Notes: generated from the sequence alone by a model not told the origin. DNA of 64,000 nucleotides from Methylocystis bryophila (GCF_027925445.1 NZ_AP027149.1:1488001-1552000), one strand, 5' to 3'; numbered from the stretch's first letter, positions 16,763 through 25,633 are shown. Numbers and translations are program-made.

Positions 16763-18277
16763 ATGTCCAACCCCGCTTTTCGGGTTTCGTCTAAAACAAT
16801 CCGCGGCCGTCTGCTTTGCGCCGCGGCGGCCCTGGCGTTTGTCGCCGCTGGGTCGACCGTCGCTCTGCCGCCCGCCGCGCAGGCCGAAGCGCTCGCGCCG
16901 CAGGCCGCCTCGGGTCCCGCCTCTTTCGCTGACGTCGTCGAGCGCGTGAAGGGCGCGGTCGTCGCAATCAAGGTCAAAGCCGTCGAGACGCAGGGCTTCC
17001 CCAGCATGGGCGAAGGCGAGGAAGGCCAAGGCCCCGAGCTCTCGCCGGACGATCCGCTTTACTACTTTTTCAAACGCTTCGGCGAAGGCCGCGGCGGCGG
17101 CGGCATGCCGCACAAGCATCTCACGCAGTCGCAAGGCTCGGGCTTCATCATCAGCGCCGACGGCTATGTCGTGACGAACAACCACGTCGTCGAGCACGCC
17201 AATGAAGTCGAGGTCACGCTCGACAACGGCAAGACGCTGCCCGCGAAAATCATCGGCACGGACAAGCGCACCGATCTCGCTTTGCTGAAGGTCAGCGACG
17301 GCGGGAACTTGCCCTATGTCGAGTGGTCGAACGCCGCGCCGCGCGTCGGCGATTGGGTCATCGCGGTCGGCAACCCCTTCGGCCTCGGCGGCACGGTCAC
17401 GGCGGGCATTGTTTCGGCGCGCGGCCGCGACATCCAGGCCGGCCCCTACGACGACTTCCTGCAGATCGACGCGCCGGTGAACCGCGGCAATTCCGGCGGC
17501 CCGACCTTCGATGAGCGCGGCGGCGTCGTCGGCGTCAACACGGCGATCTATTCGCCCTCGGGCGGCTCGGTCGGCATCGGCTTCGCGATTCCCACCGAAG
17601 TCGCCAAGGACGTGGTTGCTGCGCTCAAAGAGAAGGGCGCGGTCACGCGCGGATGGATCGGCGTGCAGATTCAGCCTGTGACGCAGGATATCGCCGACAG
17701 CATGGGGCTCAAGGCCACCAAGGGCGCGCTCGTCGCCTCGCCCGCCAAGGGCGGCCCCGCCGAAGCCGCCGGCCTCAAATCGGGCGACGTGATCGTCGCC
17801 GTCAACGGCGACAAGGTCGAAGGACCGCGCGAGCTCTCGCGCAAGATCGCCGCGCTCGGCCCCGGCAAGTCGGTCGACCTGACCTATCTGCGCGGCGGCT
17901 CGGAGAAATCCGTGAACCTGAAGCTCGGCACGCTGCCGGCCGAAAAAGACATTCGGGCGGACCTCGGCGGCGGCGGCGAGGAGAAGGGCGCAACGCTCAC
18001 CGCGCTGGGGATTGATGTCGTCCCTGCGTCGCAGGTGCGCGGCGGAGCCGGCGGCGAGGGCCTCTATGTCACGAACGTGGACCCGGAAGGCCCGGCGGCG
18101 CAGAAAGGTCTGCGGCGTGGCGACATGATCCTCGAAGCGAGCGGCAAGTCGGTCGACGCGCGCGCCGATCTCGTGCAGGCCTTCGACACCGCGCGCAAGG
18201 AGGGCCGCAAGGCCGTGCTGCTGCGCGTGAAATCGGGGGAAGGCACACGCTTCGTGGCGCTGCCGGCCGGCAGCTGA
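16763..18277 (+). CDS. degP: Periplasmic serine protease Do (DegP/MucD family)
   Basis: The 504-aa protein has a signal peptide (cut near AAQAEA, residue 42), a trypsin-like domain with His141 (TNNHVVEHA), Asp171 (KRTDLALLK) and Ser244 (NRGNSGGPTF), and two PDZ domains at about 295-390 and 410-500. It degrades or chaperones misfolded envelope proteins. The ATG at 16763 places the signal peptide correctly; the longer frame from 16565 does not. A strong terminator follows at 18347. Confidence 0.95.
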   Translation: MSNPAFRVSSKTIRGRLLCAAAALAFVAAGSTVALPPAAQAEALAPQAASGPASFADVVERVKGAVVAIKVKAVETQGFPSMGEGEEGQGPELSPDDPLYYFFKRFGEGRGGGGMPHKHLTQSQGSGFIISADGYVVTNNHVVEHANEVEVTLDNGKTLPAKIIGTDKRTDLALLKVSDGGNLPYVEWSNAAPRVGDWVIAVGNPFGLGGTVTAGIVSARGRDIQAGPYDDFLQIDAPVNRGNSGGPTFDERGGVVGVNTAIYSPSGGSVGIGFAIPTEVAKDVVAALKEKGAVTRGWIGVQIQPVTQDIADSMGLKATKGALVASPAKGGPAEAAGLKSGDVIVAVNGDKVEGPRELSRKIAALGPGKSVDLTYLRGGSEKSVNLKLGTLPAEKDIRADLGGGGEEKGATLTALGIDVVPASQVRGGAGGEGLYVTNVDPEGPAAQKGLRRGDMILEASGKSVDARADLVQAFDTARKEGRKAVLLRVKSGEGTRFVALPAGS

Positions 18278-18346
18278 CGCGTTGCGTAGGGTTGCGTAAG
18301 CTTAGTGCGCGATGCGAAGTTGCTTCCGCGTCAGGATGCGTGATCG

Positions 18347-18376
18347 GGCCCCTCCCTGCCGGGAGGGGCCTTTTTT
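18347..18376 (+). terminator. Intrinsic terminator after degP
   Basis: GGCCCCTCCC (18347-18356) and GGGAGGGGCC (18361-18370) form a perfect 10-bp stem with loop TGCC, followed by six T. Confidence 0.92.
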
Positions 18377-18429
18377 GTGTTCCTCCAAAGCCTCACCTGC
18401 GGCACATTAGAAAATTTCCAGTTTTCTAT

Positions 18430-18450
18430 AGTTGAGAATCATTCTCAACT
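18430..18450 (+). promoter_or_regulatory. Fur-type operator upstream of the multicopper oxidase
   Basis: A perfect 21-bp palindrome has arms AGTTGAGAAT and ATTCTCAACT around a central C. Its core TGAGAAT-C-ATTCTCA has the 7-1-7 layout of Fur boxes (TGATAAT-n-ATTATCA). It lies 170 bp before the multicopper oxidase start, in AT-rich sequence after the degP terminator. A Fur-family gene (irr) lies 2.6 kb away. Which family member binds is not known. Confidence 0.75.
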
Positions 18451-18620
18451 TGAAAATAGGCTACGCTGGAAGTTAGAAGAATTCCGATTCAACAGTTCAT
18501 TTATTGACAGAAGCTGTTCACAATTAGACAAAAGGCTAGCTTAAGCCGCTCAGATCCTGCATGGCGCTCTTGTCATCGCTACTGGCTGGCGCGCATCCAC
18601 GAGATGAGGAGCGATACGCC

Positions 18621-20810
18621 ATGGCGCGTCGACGGCTGCTTGCTGCGGCATTGGGATTCCTAACGGCGGCGCGCGTTCTTGGCGGCGGCGTCGCCTGGGC
18701 GGATGATTTCGGCGAGCCTGCCGTGTTCGCGAGCCGCCGGGGCGTTCTCGATCTGACGATGATCGCGAGGGCTAAACCCATTCCCGGCATTGTTTACACG
18801 GCGCCCAGCGGCGTCGCGCTCAACCCCGCTGGGTGGGTGTACGAAGTTTGCGAACGCGCTTTTGCGCAGGGAGACGTTTGCCCGGCCGGATCGGCCACTG
18901 TCGCCGACTATGGCGGCGTCCGACTGGCGCTGCAGAAAGGCGACGTGCTGAAGATTCGTTTCGTCAATCATCTGCCCAAGCTCGATCCGGTCAAGGTCAC
19001 CCATTCCGCCGACATGGGTGGCGCGAATCTGCCGCTCAATCCGACCAATCTTCATACCCATGGCCTGATTGTCGAACCGCGCGCGCCGACGCCGCAGGAC
19101 CCGACCTTCGGCGATTTCGTCTTCGTGACGGCCTTCAACCCGGCGAACGGTCAGCCGGTCTCGCAAGGCCTCCATGATCACGGACAAATGATCTCCGGCG
19201 CGATCGATTACCGCATCGAAATTCCGAACAACCATCCCTCGGGCCTATTCTGGTTTCATCCGCATGTGCATGGGCTTGCGCTCAATCAGGTTTCGAGCGG
19301 GCTCGCGGGAATCATCACTATCGGCGACGTCGGTGATTATGCGCGGTCCGACGGCGTCGGCGCCGGCTTTCCGGGCGGACATGTCCGACACCTGATCTTG
19401 AAGGATCTGCAAGTTCTGGCCGCAGGAAAGATCGCCTTCGAGAACGGCTCCGCGAATGTCGCGGATGGGGAGGTTCTCAATCAGCAAGATCCCGATTTTT
19501 GCGCGCAGGCCCCGAGTCCCAACGAGCTACGTCAGGGGTCTTGCCCCGGCGTCGACCTCACGGCCGACGACGGCAATAATTACAGCGGCGGGAAATGGTA
19601 CTTCACGATCAACGGCGTGCAATATCCGAAAATCCGGACCGCTTCTCCGGACGGCGAGATCTGGCGCCTCACCAACGCCTCTGGCAGCCTGTCCTACAGG
19701 CTTCAGCTCGTCGACGACGCAACGAAACAGCCGCTCATCATGCAACTGGCGGCGATCGACGGCGTCAGCGTGTTTCTCCCGCAGGACACGTCGATGGAAT
19801 CGGTGGTCCATCTGGCGGGCGCCAAGTTCAAGGTCGTACGCTGTCCGACAAATCCGCCGGCCATCGCCTCGCAGCCCGTTTGCGTGACGGAACTCGTGAT
19901 GATGCCGAGCTCTCGCGCGGAGCTGTGGGTGACCTATCGCAACGCCTTGGGTCAGATCGTTCGCCCACCTAAGGGAGCGTCGGCGACGCTGAAAATGCTC
20001 GGCTTGACGATGGGCAGCGGAGATATGTGGCCCGCCGTCGATCTCGCCAAAGTGTTGTTCGAAGACAGTCACAATCTGTTTGAGGCCCATGCTGCGATCA
20101 ACGTCGCGGGCGACGCCTATAGAGCGGCGCAGCCGGGAGGCGTGTTTGCAAGCCCCACGCCTTATGCTCGGCCGGCCCCGTTGCCGGCGGGTTGCAAGGC
20201 GCTGCCGCCGGGACACCGCCGCAGAATCTTCTTCGGCATCGAGGACCTGAACAATGGCGACTCTTTCGGGCTGGGCTATGAAGAAGTCGATGAACGCGGC
20301 GCGCCCGTCCCCGGCACGCAGCTGCCGGTCACACGATTCGATCCGATGAAGCCGACGATTTGCCTCCCTCTCGGTCCGGGTCAGACGCCCGTCCACGAGA
20401 CCTGGGAGCTCGTGCAGCTTTCGACGGAAAACCACAATTTCCATATTCATCAAACGAAATTCCGTTCGATCCTGATGTCCGCGCCCGCGAGCTCGCCCGC
20501 GTCCAATAAGCCCGACCCTCATGTTGGCTTCGGCCTTCTCGAGGATAATCTGCCGCTCGGCGTCGCTGCGCCCAACGCAAGCATCAACGATCAAGTCATG
20601 AACGATCAGAATGGCGTATGTAGCGTCGATCAGTGGCGGAACGGCTCATGCGCCTCGCCGACGGTCACGCTCGACATTCCCTTCTCGCAGGTCGGCGAGT
20701 TCGTCTACCACTGCCACATCCTCGAACATGAGGATGGGGGCATGATGGCTAAGATCAAGGTCGTCCCATCTCCGGATGCAGGCGGGCCGAAGTTCGCTGG
20801 GCCGAAATAG
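18621..20810 (+). CDS. Exported multicopper oxidase, 729 aa
   Basis: The copper sites are complete: HTH at 145-147, the HPHVH at 213-217, a C-terminal HNFHIHQTKF and YHCHILEHEDGGMM with type-1 ligands Cys698, His703 and Met708. The trinuclear and type-1 sites together oxidise metal ions or phenols and reduce oxygen to water. The ATG at 18621 follows GAGGAG and gives a signal peptide with RRR (MARRRLLAAALGFLTAA), possibly Tat; an ATG at 18561 is less likely. It is longer than CueO or CopA (about 500-600 aa). The Fur-type palindrome upstream suggests iron-linked control, so a ferroxidase or metal-homeostasis role is plausible. The 242 bp after it hold no gene. Confidence 0.9.
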   Translation: MARRRLLAAALGFLTAARVLGGGVAWADDFGEPAVFASRRGVLDLTMIARAKPIPGIVYTAPSGVALNPAGWVYEVCERAFAQGDVCPAGSATVADYGGVRLALQKGDVLKIRFVNHLPKLDPVKVTHSADMGGANLPLNPTNLHTHGLIVEPRAPTPQDPTFGDFVFVTAFNPANGQPVSQGLHDHGQMISGAIDYRIEIPNNHPSGLFWFHPHVHGLALNQVSSGLAGIITIGDVGDYARSDGVGAGFPGGHVRHLILKDLQVLAAGKIAFENGSANVADGEVLNQQDPDFCAQAPSPNELRQGSCPGVDLTADDGNNYSGGKWYFTINGVQYPKIRTASPDGEIWRLTNASGSLSYRLQLVDDATKQPLIMQLAAIDGVSVFLPQDTSMESVVHLAGAKFKVVRCPTNPPAIASQPVCVTELVMMPSSRAELWVTYRNALGQIVRPPKGASATLKMLGLTMGSGDMWPAVDLAKVLFEDSHNLFEAHAAINVAGDAYRAAQPGGVFASPTPYARPAPLPAGCKALPPGHRRRIFFGIEDLNNGDSFGLGYEEVDERGAPVPGTQLPVTRFDPMKPTICLPLGPGQTPVHETWELVQLSTENHNFHIHQTKFRSILMSAPASSPASNKPDPHVGFGLLEDNLPLGVAAPNASINDQVMNDQNGVCSVDQWRNGSCASPTVTLDIPFSQVGEFVYHCHILEHEDGGMMAKIKVVPSPDAGGPKFAGPK

Positions 20811-21052
20811 GCCCTTCGCGCATCGCCAACCAATGAGCCCGAGCGCGGCGCTCTCTGTTTCGCAGATCAGGCGAGCGGCGTCAGACGGGTCGAACGCAAT
20901 TTCGTTTTGCGGAAGCCTGTCGACATCAGGTGTTCACCTTTCGCCAGACCATCGCCTCACGACCCGCTGCGAAAGAGGGTTTCAGACCCATCGGGGGGCT
21001 CGATTAGCCCGAGGCTGCAACCGAGCGGCGTCCCAGGCGAGCGAATCGCGAT

Positions 21053-21574
21053 TCACCCGCGCTTGCGCTTGAGCCGGATGATCACGTCGCAGCCGACGAT
21101 CTCCATGCCTTCCGGCGGCGCGGGCAGCCGCGCGAATTCGATCGAGTCGTCGGCCGCGTCGAACATTCGGCCCGTCGCCTCGTCGATGAAGTGGTTATGC
21201 GGAGAGGTGCGCGTGTGGAAATAGGTGCGCGGGCCCTGCACGGCGATCTGGCGCAGCAGACCGGCGGCGGCGAATTGATTGAGCGCGTTGTAGACGGTCG
21301 AGAGCGACATGCGCAGCCCCGCCTCGCGCGCCTCGGCATGCAACGCTTCTGCGCTGACGTGACGGTCGCCGCTCTGGCTGTAAAGCAGCTTGCACAAGGA
21401 GAGGCGCTGCACGGTGGGACGAAGCCCCGCAGTCCGCAGCTTCGCTTTCAGCGAGGCCTCGGGAAGCGGTGTCCGGCGCAGGGCCTCTGTTATTCGGCTG
21501 CTGGAAGGAACATGTGTCACGTCGATCGCGCGGATTTTCCGCGCTCCCCCTTTGTCTAGCTCGATGTTAGCCAC
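21053..21574 (-). CDS. irr: Fur-family regulator, Irr type
   Basis: The 173-aa protein has the Irr/Fur winged-helix segment (LRTAGLRPTVQRLSLCKLLY, then MSLSTVYNALNQFAAAGLL) and the Irr-like IAVQGPRTYFHTRTSPHNHF stretch that starts the dimerisation and metal/haem region. In Rhizobiales Irr is the iron-deprivation regulator that represses haem synthesis and iron-storage genes and is degraded when haem is plentiful. It has about 25 extra N-terminal residues compared with typical Irr. It diverges from the lytic transglycosylase gene. PerR or Zur identity is less likely because of the TYF-T-S-HNHF block. Confidence 0.8.
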   Translation of the reverse strand: MANIELDKGGARKIRAIDVTHVPSSSRITEALRRTPLPEASLKAKLRTAGLRPTVQRLSLCKLLYSQSGDRHVSAEALHAEAREAGLRMSLSTVYNALNQFAAAGLLRQIAVQGPRTYFHTRTSPHNHFIDEATGRMFDAADDSIEFARLPAPPEGMEIVGCDVIIRLKRKRG

Positions 21575-21691
21575 TAGAAGTCACCCTCGCGCCCCTGTCA
21601 AACAAATACCCCGAAAGTGTAATCTTTCCAGAAAACACAATCGGCTGCGCCTTGTGGGGCGTGGGCTTTTCCCCAACGGCAGGAGACTGCG

Positions 21692-22894
21692 ATGCAATTC
21701 TTGGGCAACGCCCTTCAGCTCGACCGGCGCGCGCTTCTCGCCAGCTTCTTGTACTTTGGCGCGGCCGGCCGGCCGGCGCTGGCGCAGGCCGAGGATTTCC
21801 AGGCCTTTTTGCGGAGCCTTTGGCCGCAGGCCGAGGCTGCAGGCGTTTCGCGCGAGACCTTCGACGGCGCGACAGCGGCGCTCACGCCCGACCCCGGCGT
21901 CGTCGTCAAGCCCAAGGTCCAGTCCGAGTTCACGGTCTCCATTCCGACCTATGTCGCCGGCGCCGTGACGAAGGCGCGGGTCGAGCGCGGACGCACGCTC
22001 GCGAAAGAGCTTTCGCCCGTCCTTCATGAGGTCGAGACGCGCTTCGAGGTTCCGGGCGAGGTTCCGCTTGCGATACTCGCGATCGAGAGCAATTTCGGGA
22101 CGGCCACCGGCGGCTCGGACGTGCTGCGGGTCTTGGCGACGCTCGCCTGGAAAGGGCATCTGACCGAGAAGCTGAGAGAGGAATTCGTCGCGGCGCTGCT
22201 GATGCTGCAGGATGGATTTCCGCGCGCCAAGCTGCGCGGCTCTTGGGCCGGCGCGATGGGCATGCCGCAGTTCCTGCCCTCGACCTACCGCAAATTCGCC
22301 GTGCGCTATACTGGCGAAGGACCCGCGGACATCTGGAGCTCGCGTCAGGACGCGATCGCCTCGATCGCAAGCTTCCTGCACGGTTCCGGCTGGGTCGCGG
22401 GCCTCTCCTGGGGCTATGAGACGCGCGTGCCCGAGAATTTCGACTATGCGAATTTTGATTTGGATTTCGCGAAGTTTCGCAGCCTGGGCTTTGCGCGCCC
22501 CGACGGCGGCGCGCTGCCGGCGAGCGGCGCCGCGAGCCTCTATCTGCCGACGGGCGCCGCGGGTCCGGCTTTTCTCCTGACCGACAATTGGGAGGTCGTG
22601 CGCCTCTACAACACCTCCGACGCCTATGCGTTGGCGGTCGGAATACTCGGCGATCGGATTGGCGGCCGCGACACGCCCTCGAAGCCCTGGCCGAAGGTCA
22701 CGCCGCTCGCCACGGCCGATATCGTCAAGATGCAACAGGCGCTGGCGCAGAAGGGCTTTTATCAGGGCGCGAAGGACGGCAAGCTCGGCCGCGGGATGCG
22801 CAACGCCATTCACGCCTGGCAGCTCAGCGCCGGCGTCGCGCCGGCGGACGGATTTGCGACGCATGCGGTGCTGGAGCGGCTCGTCGGAGGATGA
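21692..22894 (+). CDS. Lytic murein transglycosylase (MltB-like) with peptidoglycan-binding domain
   Basis: The 400-aa protein has an N-terminal signal (LDRRALLASFLYFGAAGRPALAQA), an MltB/SLT catalytic domain with Glu132 in LAILAIESNFGT and the GAMGMPQFLPSTY motif, and a C-terminal peptidoglycan-binding domain (about 340-400, VKMQQALAQKGFYQGAKDG). It cleaves the MurNAc-GlcNAc bond with 1,6-anhydro product. The start has AGGAG six bases upstream. It is divergent from irr with 117 bp between. Confidence 0.93.
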   Translation: MQFLGNALQLDRRALLASFLYFGAAGRPALAQAEDFQAFLRSLWPQAEAAGVSRETFDGATAALTPDPGVVVKPKVQSEFTVSIPTYVAGAVTKARVERGRTLAKELSPVLHEVETRFEVPGEVPLAILAIESNFGTATGGSDVLRVLATLAWKGHLTEKLREEFVAALLMLQDGFPRAKLRGSWAGAMGMPQFLPSTYRKFAVRYTGEGPADIWSSRQDAIASIASFLHGSGWVAGLSWGYETRVPENFDYANFDLDFAKFRSLGFARPDGGALPASGAASLYLPTGAAGPAFLLTDNWEVVRLYNTSDAYALAVGILGDRIGGRDTPSKPWPKVTPLATADIVKMQQALAQKGFYQGAKDGKLGRGMRNAIHAWQLSAGVAPADGFATHAVLERLVGG

Positions 22895-23116
22895 AGTCTT
22901 TTCGGTTACGCCGGGAAACTGGCCGTTGCTGACGCGGGGCCGAAGTCCTAGCGCAAGCGCTGAAGCATTGAAAACAATCTGCTTCGAACGCTCGACGTGG
23001 CCACGCGCGAAGGTGGCTGGCGCCTCGAGTGTTGGGTCTAGGCCATATGAGACCGTCGGAACTTTTATATGCGTCTACGCGTTGTTTGTGCGCGTGCAGT
23101 GCTGAGGCCTGAACAA

Positions 23117-23632
23117 ATGACCACTGGTGATGTCTTGCAAATGGCCAATGATTGGTGGGCTGATTTTGTTCGGCAACAGCCTGAGCAGACCAATACAATG
23201 CCGCAGATTCCGCAAGAGTCTCAGCAGCAAGAAACAGTCAAAGCCCAAGGAATAGAAGCAAGGTATTTGAGTGAGTTTGCTGCTTGTTACAAGCAAATGT
23301 GCGATAACTTGCGCTGCAAGGTCGCCATGCCGCCAACGTTGGAGCAAATAACAGGTGCAATACACTACATTCAAGACTGTGAGAATTGGTGCCGTGGTTA
23401 TGAGCCGATAGCCGGCTATTTGCGAAATCTTGGTTTCCCGGCCCTCTCTGAGTTGGTCGAAAAGACGGCGACCGAAATGCGCAATGCAGAGAGGATATAT
23501 CGAGATATGCTACAGGGGACTGTCAATGCGCAAATCAGACGAAATGAGATATGGAAAGATGTCCACGACCATTGGATGAAGACTGTGCAGGGCGTTGCGG
23601 AAAGACGTAGGGCGGCTCTTAAGCATTACTGA
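23117..23632 (+). CDS. Hypothetical protein in AT-rich island, 171 aa
   Basis: The product starts MTTGDVLQMANDWWADFVRQ and is mostly helical and charged, ending AERRRAALKHY. There is no signal peptide or membrane segment. The helical content and size recall phasins or small regulatory proteins, but I do not recognise a family. GAGG lies before the ATG at 23117; an ATG at 23069 would add 16 residues of less typical sequence. The codon use differs from that of the neighbours. Confidence 0.55.
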   Translation: MTTGDVLQMANDWWADFVRQQPEQTNTMPQIPQESQQQETVKAQGIEARYLSEFAACYKQMCDNLRCKVAMPPTLEQITGAIHYIQDCENWCRGYEPIAGYLRNLGFPALSELVEKTATEMRNAERIYRDMLQGTVNAQIRRNEIWKDVHDHWMKTVQGVAERRRAALKHY

Positions 23633-23729
23633 GTAGCGCATGATAATCTTATCGAGAGACGAGGAGCGCCTGCCCGCATTGACGAGAGATAATCGCCAGC
23701 GATTGGCTTCGAGACTAGGAGAGGGGGAT

Positions 23730-23951
23730 ATGCAGTACCGTCATGACGCCACATCGTTTGAACAGATTAACATTATCTTTCGCTCCTTCAAGAATCAGCG
23801 CCACTTAGATGAAAGGCCTGAGGGCCGATCTCGCTTATTCTCGTCGAGTACTTGGGGTTGTAATGAGATTTGTTTTGTTTGTAAAAAATATTGCATGTAC
23901 GATCTTGGCCATCCCGGTTCGCACCGCTGTCCCGATCAACATACGTGGTGA
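23730..23951 (+). CDS. Small Cys/His-rich protein, possible zinc-binding, 73 aa
   Basis: The ATG at 23730 follows AGGAGAGGGGGAT, a strong ribosome binding site, and gives a 73-aa protein. The last 30 residues hold Cys44, Cys48, Cys51, Cys55, His61, His65, Cys67 and His71 (pattern C-x3-C-x2-C-x3-C-x5-H-x3-H-x-C-x3-H-x-W). Such dense spacing is typical of a zinc-binding finger. The N-terminal 40 residues are polar. An upstream in-frame ATG at 23640 is less likely. No known family comes to mind. It follows the 171-aa hypothetical gene by 97 bp. Confidence 0.5.
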   Translation: MQYRHDATSFEQINIIFRSFKNQRHLDERPEGRSRLFSSSTWGCNEICFVCKKYCMYDLGHPGSHRCPDQHTW

Positions 23952-24197
23952 AGATCGACTCGATCCTGGAGCCTCTCCTGCTGAAAGCCTTACCAACGGA
24001 TGTGTGAATACGTAGCCATATCTCTTCATCTCTGGGTCTAACCGGATGGTTCAGGTCTAGCGTATGCTATAGAACTTGCTCTGCGATGGCATATTCTTGA
24101 AGAGGCCAGGATCATGATCTTGTATCAATTCGGTCTGTCTTGCCTTGCCCTTGAAAAGGTTACGCAGGCGGAGGAAATGAAGGGCAAGGAAAGAGCC

Positions 24198-24782
24198 ATG
24201 ACCTCAGCGATCTCTGATCCCGGCTTACCCATGCGCGGCCGATCCGTCGCAGGCTCGGCCTCGGGCGGCGCAACTTCGAAAATCAGATTCGCGATCCGAG
24301 ACTGCTCGCTCGGCAAGATCCTCGTCGCCGCGAGCGACAAAGGCGCCTGCTTCGTCGCTTTGGGGGACGAGCCCGAGCCCCTCCTGGCCGATCTCGAATC
24401 AAGATTCCCGAACGCGCGATTCGCCAAAGGCGACGCCGATTTCGAGACGCTGCTCGCCGAGGTCGTGCGATTGGTCGAAGCGCCGGCGAGCGGCTTCGAC
24501 TTTCCGCTCGACATTCAAGGGACCGCTTTCCAGCGCCGCGTCTGGGCCGCGCTCCAAGCCATTCCAGCGGGCGCCACCGCCAGCTATGCGGAGATCGCTC
24601 AACGAATCGGCGAGCCCAAGTCGGTTCGAGCCGTCGCGGGCGCCATCGCCGCGAACAAGCTCGCCGTGATGATTCCCTGTCATCGCGTCCTGCACAAGGA
24701 CGGCTCGCTCTCGGGCTTTCGCTGGGGAGTCGGACGCAAACGCGCCGTCCTCGAGCGGGAGGCGGGATCTGGCGGCGCATAG
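24198..24782 (+). CDS. ogt: Methylated-DNA--protein-cysteine methyltransferase
   Basis: The C-terminal domain carries the alkyl-acceptor motif IPCHRVLHKDGSLSGFRWG with Cys161, preceded by the AGATASYAEIAQRIG helix-turn-helix that flips the damaged base and the Arg finger in VRAVAGAIAANK. It repairs O6-alkylguanine by a single suicidal transfer. There is no Ada regulatory domain, but an N-terminal region of about 100 residues precedes the catalytic domain. ATG 24198 has AAGGAAAG upstream; in-frame ATGs at 24177 and 24114 are alternatives. Its TAG stop is the first three bases of a repeat-B copy. Confidence 0.9.
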   Translation: MTSAISDPGLPMRGRSVAGSASGGATSKIRFAIRDCSLGKILVAASDKGACFVALGDEPEPLLADLESRFPNARFAKGDADFETLLAEVVRLVEAPASGFDFPLDIQGTAFQRRVWAALQAIPAGATASYAEIAQRIGEPKSVRAVAGAIAANKLAVMIPCHRVLHKDGSLSGFRWGVGRKRAVLEREAGSGGA

Positions 24783-24866
24783 ATCACGCTGCGCCGAGGC
24801 GGCGGCCTTTGGAATCGATCACGTTTTCTGAGTTTAGGCGATTCCGTCGGAGGCCAGCGTGATCTG
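24780..24866. repeat. Half copy of repeat B overlapping the ogt stop
   Basis: It opens TAGATCACGCTG and contains AATCGATCACGTTTTCTGAG and GGCGATTCCGTC, ending GCGTGATCT. The first TAG is the ogt stop codon. Confidence 0.75.
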
Positions 24867-24919
24867 GCCGACCCGTTTGTGATAGAATGTCCAACGATGC
24901 GGCCTCGGGAGACAGCGCA

Positions 24920-25150
24920 ATGATTTGGAACGATCGCACGAAATTGGGGACGGTTCTCGTGATTTCGGTTCTCGCCGGAATGATGTTTTTCTGGCTGGCG
25001 ATTCTGCTGCTCGCCGTCGGCGCCTTTCTTATCGTCTGGGGGCAAGAGCCGAGACGCACTGAAGAGTTCCTCGCGGGCCTGCCGGGAGGCGCTCATCTCG
25101 TGAAGGCCTTGGCGCAGGTGCAATCGGCGATCCCGTCGCGAGAACCCTGA
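24920..25150 (+). CDS. Small two-helix membrane protein, 76 aa
   Basis: The start is placed at ATG 24920 (MIWNDRTKLG) because GGGAGA lies eight bases upstream; an in-frame ATG at 24887 has none. A hydrophobic region at about residues 10-41 (VLVISVLAGMMFFWLAILLL and on) makes one long or two short membrane helices, followed by a charged cytoplasmic or periplasmic tail. I do not recognise the family. Confidence 0.55.
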   Translation: MIWNDRTKLGTVLVISVLAGMMFFWLAILLLAVGAFLIVWGQEPRRTEEFLAGLPGGAHLVKALAQVQSAIPSREP

Positions 25151-25238
25151 GCTCGCGGTCGAGAAACTGCGAGAGCGCGACAGGAAATGACTTTCGCGTA
25201 AAGCGTGCTCAAGCATGCTGGCGGTCGATCGGGTTACC

Positions 25239-25350
25239 TTCGTTCAGGCGATCACGCCTGAACGCAGCGCGATCTCGAGCGCGTCCCGATCGCGAACCAC
25301 GCGATCGAAAAGGACTGAGCTCCAAATCAAGAACTCAGAGCTCGTCGCGC
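25239..25350. repeat. Mosaic of repeat A and B pieces
   Basis: TTCAGGCGATCACGCCTGAA is a near-palindromic repeat-B arm, followed by GCGCGATCT, a GATCGCG..CGCGATCGAAAAGGA block like 54089-54125, and GAGCTCCAAATCAAGAACTC. No gene is supported in 25151-25370. Confidence 0.5.
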
Positions 25351-25370
25351 GCCTCCTCGCGCTGACGCCC

Positions 25371-25404
25371 GCAACAACAAAACGCCCCGCGCTGCCGCGG
25401 GGCG
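25371..25404 (-). terminator. Intrinsic terminator of the 62-aa gene
   Basis: CGCCCCGCG (25383-25391) pairs with CGCGGGGCG (25396-25404) around loop CTGC. On the minus strand the stem is followed by TTTTGTTGTTG. It lies about 40 bp after the stop of the gene at 25445. Confidence 0.85.
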
Positions 25405-25444
25405 CTATCAACATGCAGTGATCCCGCGCCGAGCTTGGCTCTGC

Positions 25445-25633
25445 TCAGCGACGTTCTCCCGGCAGGAGCCGGGGCGTCGCGTAGATCGGCCAGTAGGCGA
25501 CGCCGGGGCGGGAAAGCGCCAGCCAACCGGATGAGGCGGAGGACTGCGGCTCCTCGCAGAAAGGGCGAAGCTCGAAGTTCAGGAGAAGCTCACGCACGGC
25601 GCTCCTCCGGCGCAAGGACTTTTTCATCTTCAT
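25445..25633 (-). CDS. Short basic protein, 62 aa, with own ribosome site and terminator
   Basis: The product starts MKMKKSLRRRSAVRELLLNF and includes LRPFCEEPQSSASSGW and a WPIYATPRLLPGERR end. Upstream of the ATG is GAGGAGAGCGGGTC, an excellent ribosome binding site, and an intrinsic terminator follows the stop. These signals, more than the sequence, make it convincing. It has no signal peptide, one Cys and two Trp. I do not recognise the family. Confidence 0.6.
   Translation of the reverse strand: MKMKKSLRRRSAVRELLLNFELRPFCEEPQSSASSGWLALSRPGVAYWPIYATPRLLPGERR

Larger units (their letters stand above)
23050..24120. other. AT-richer island with unfamiliar genes
   Basis: From about 23050 to 24120 the sequence is visibly richer in A and T than both flanks, and its two genes use codons (AGA, ATA, TTA, CAA) that are rare in the neighbours. 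It is bounded by housekeeping-type genes (transglycosylase, alkyltransferase). I see no integrase, direct repeats or tRNA at its edges. The part from 23952 to 24113 has no gene I can support. Acquisition by transfer is inference. Confidence 0.5.
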
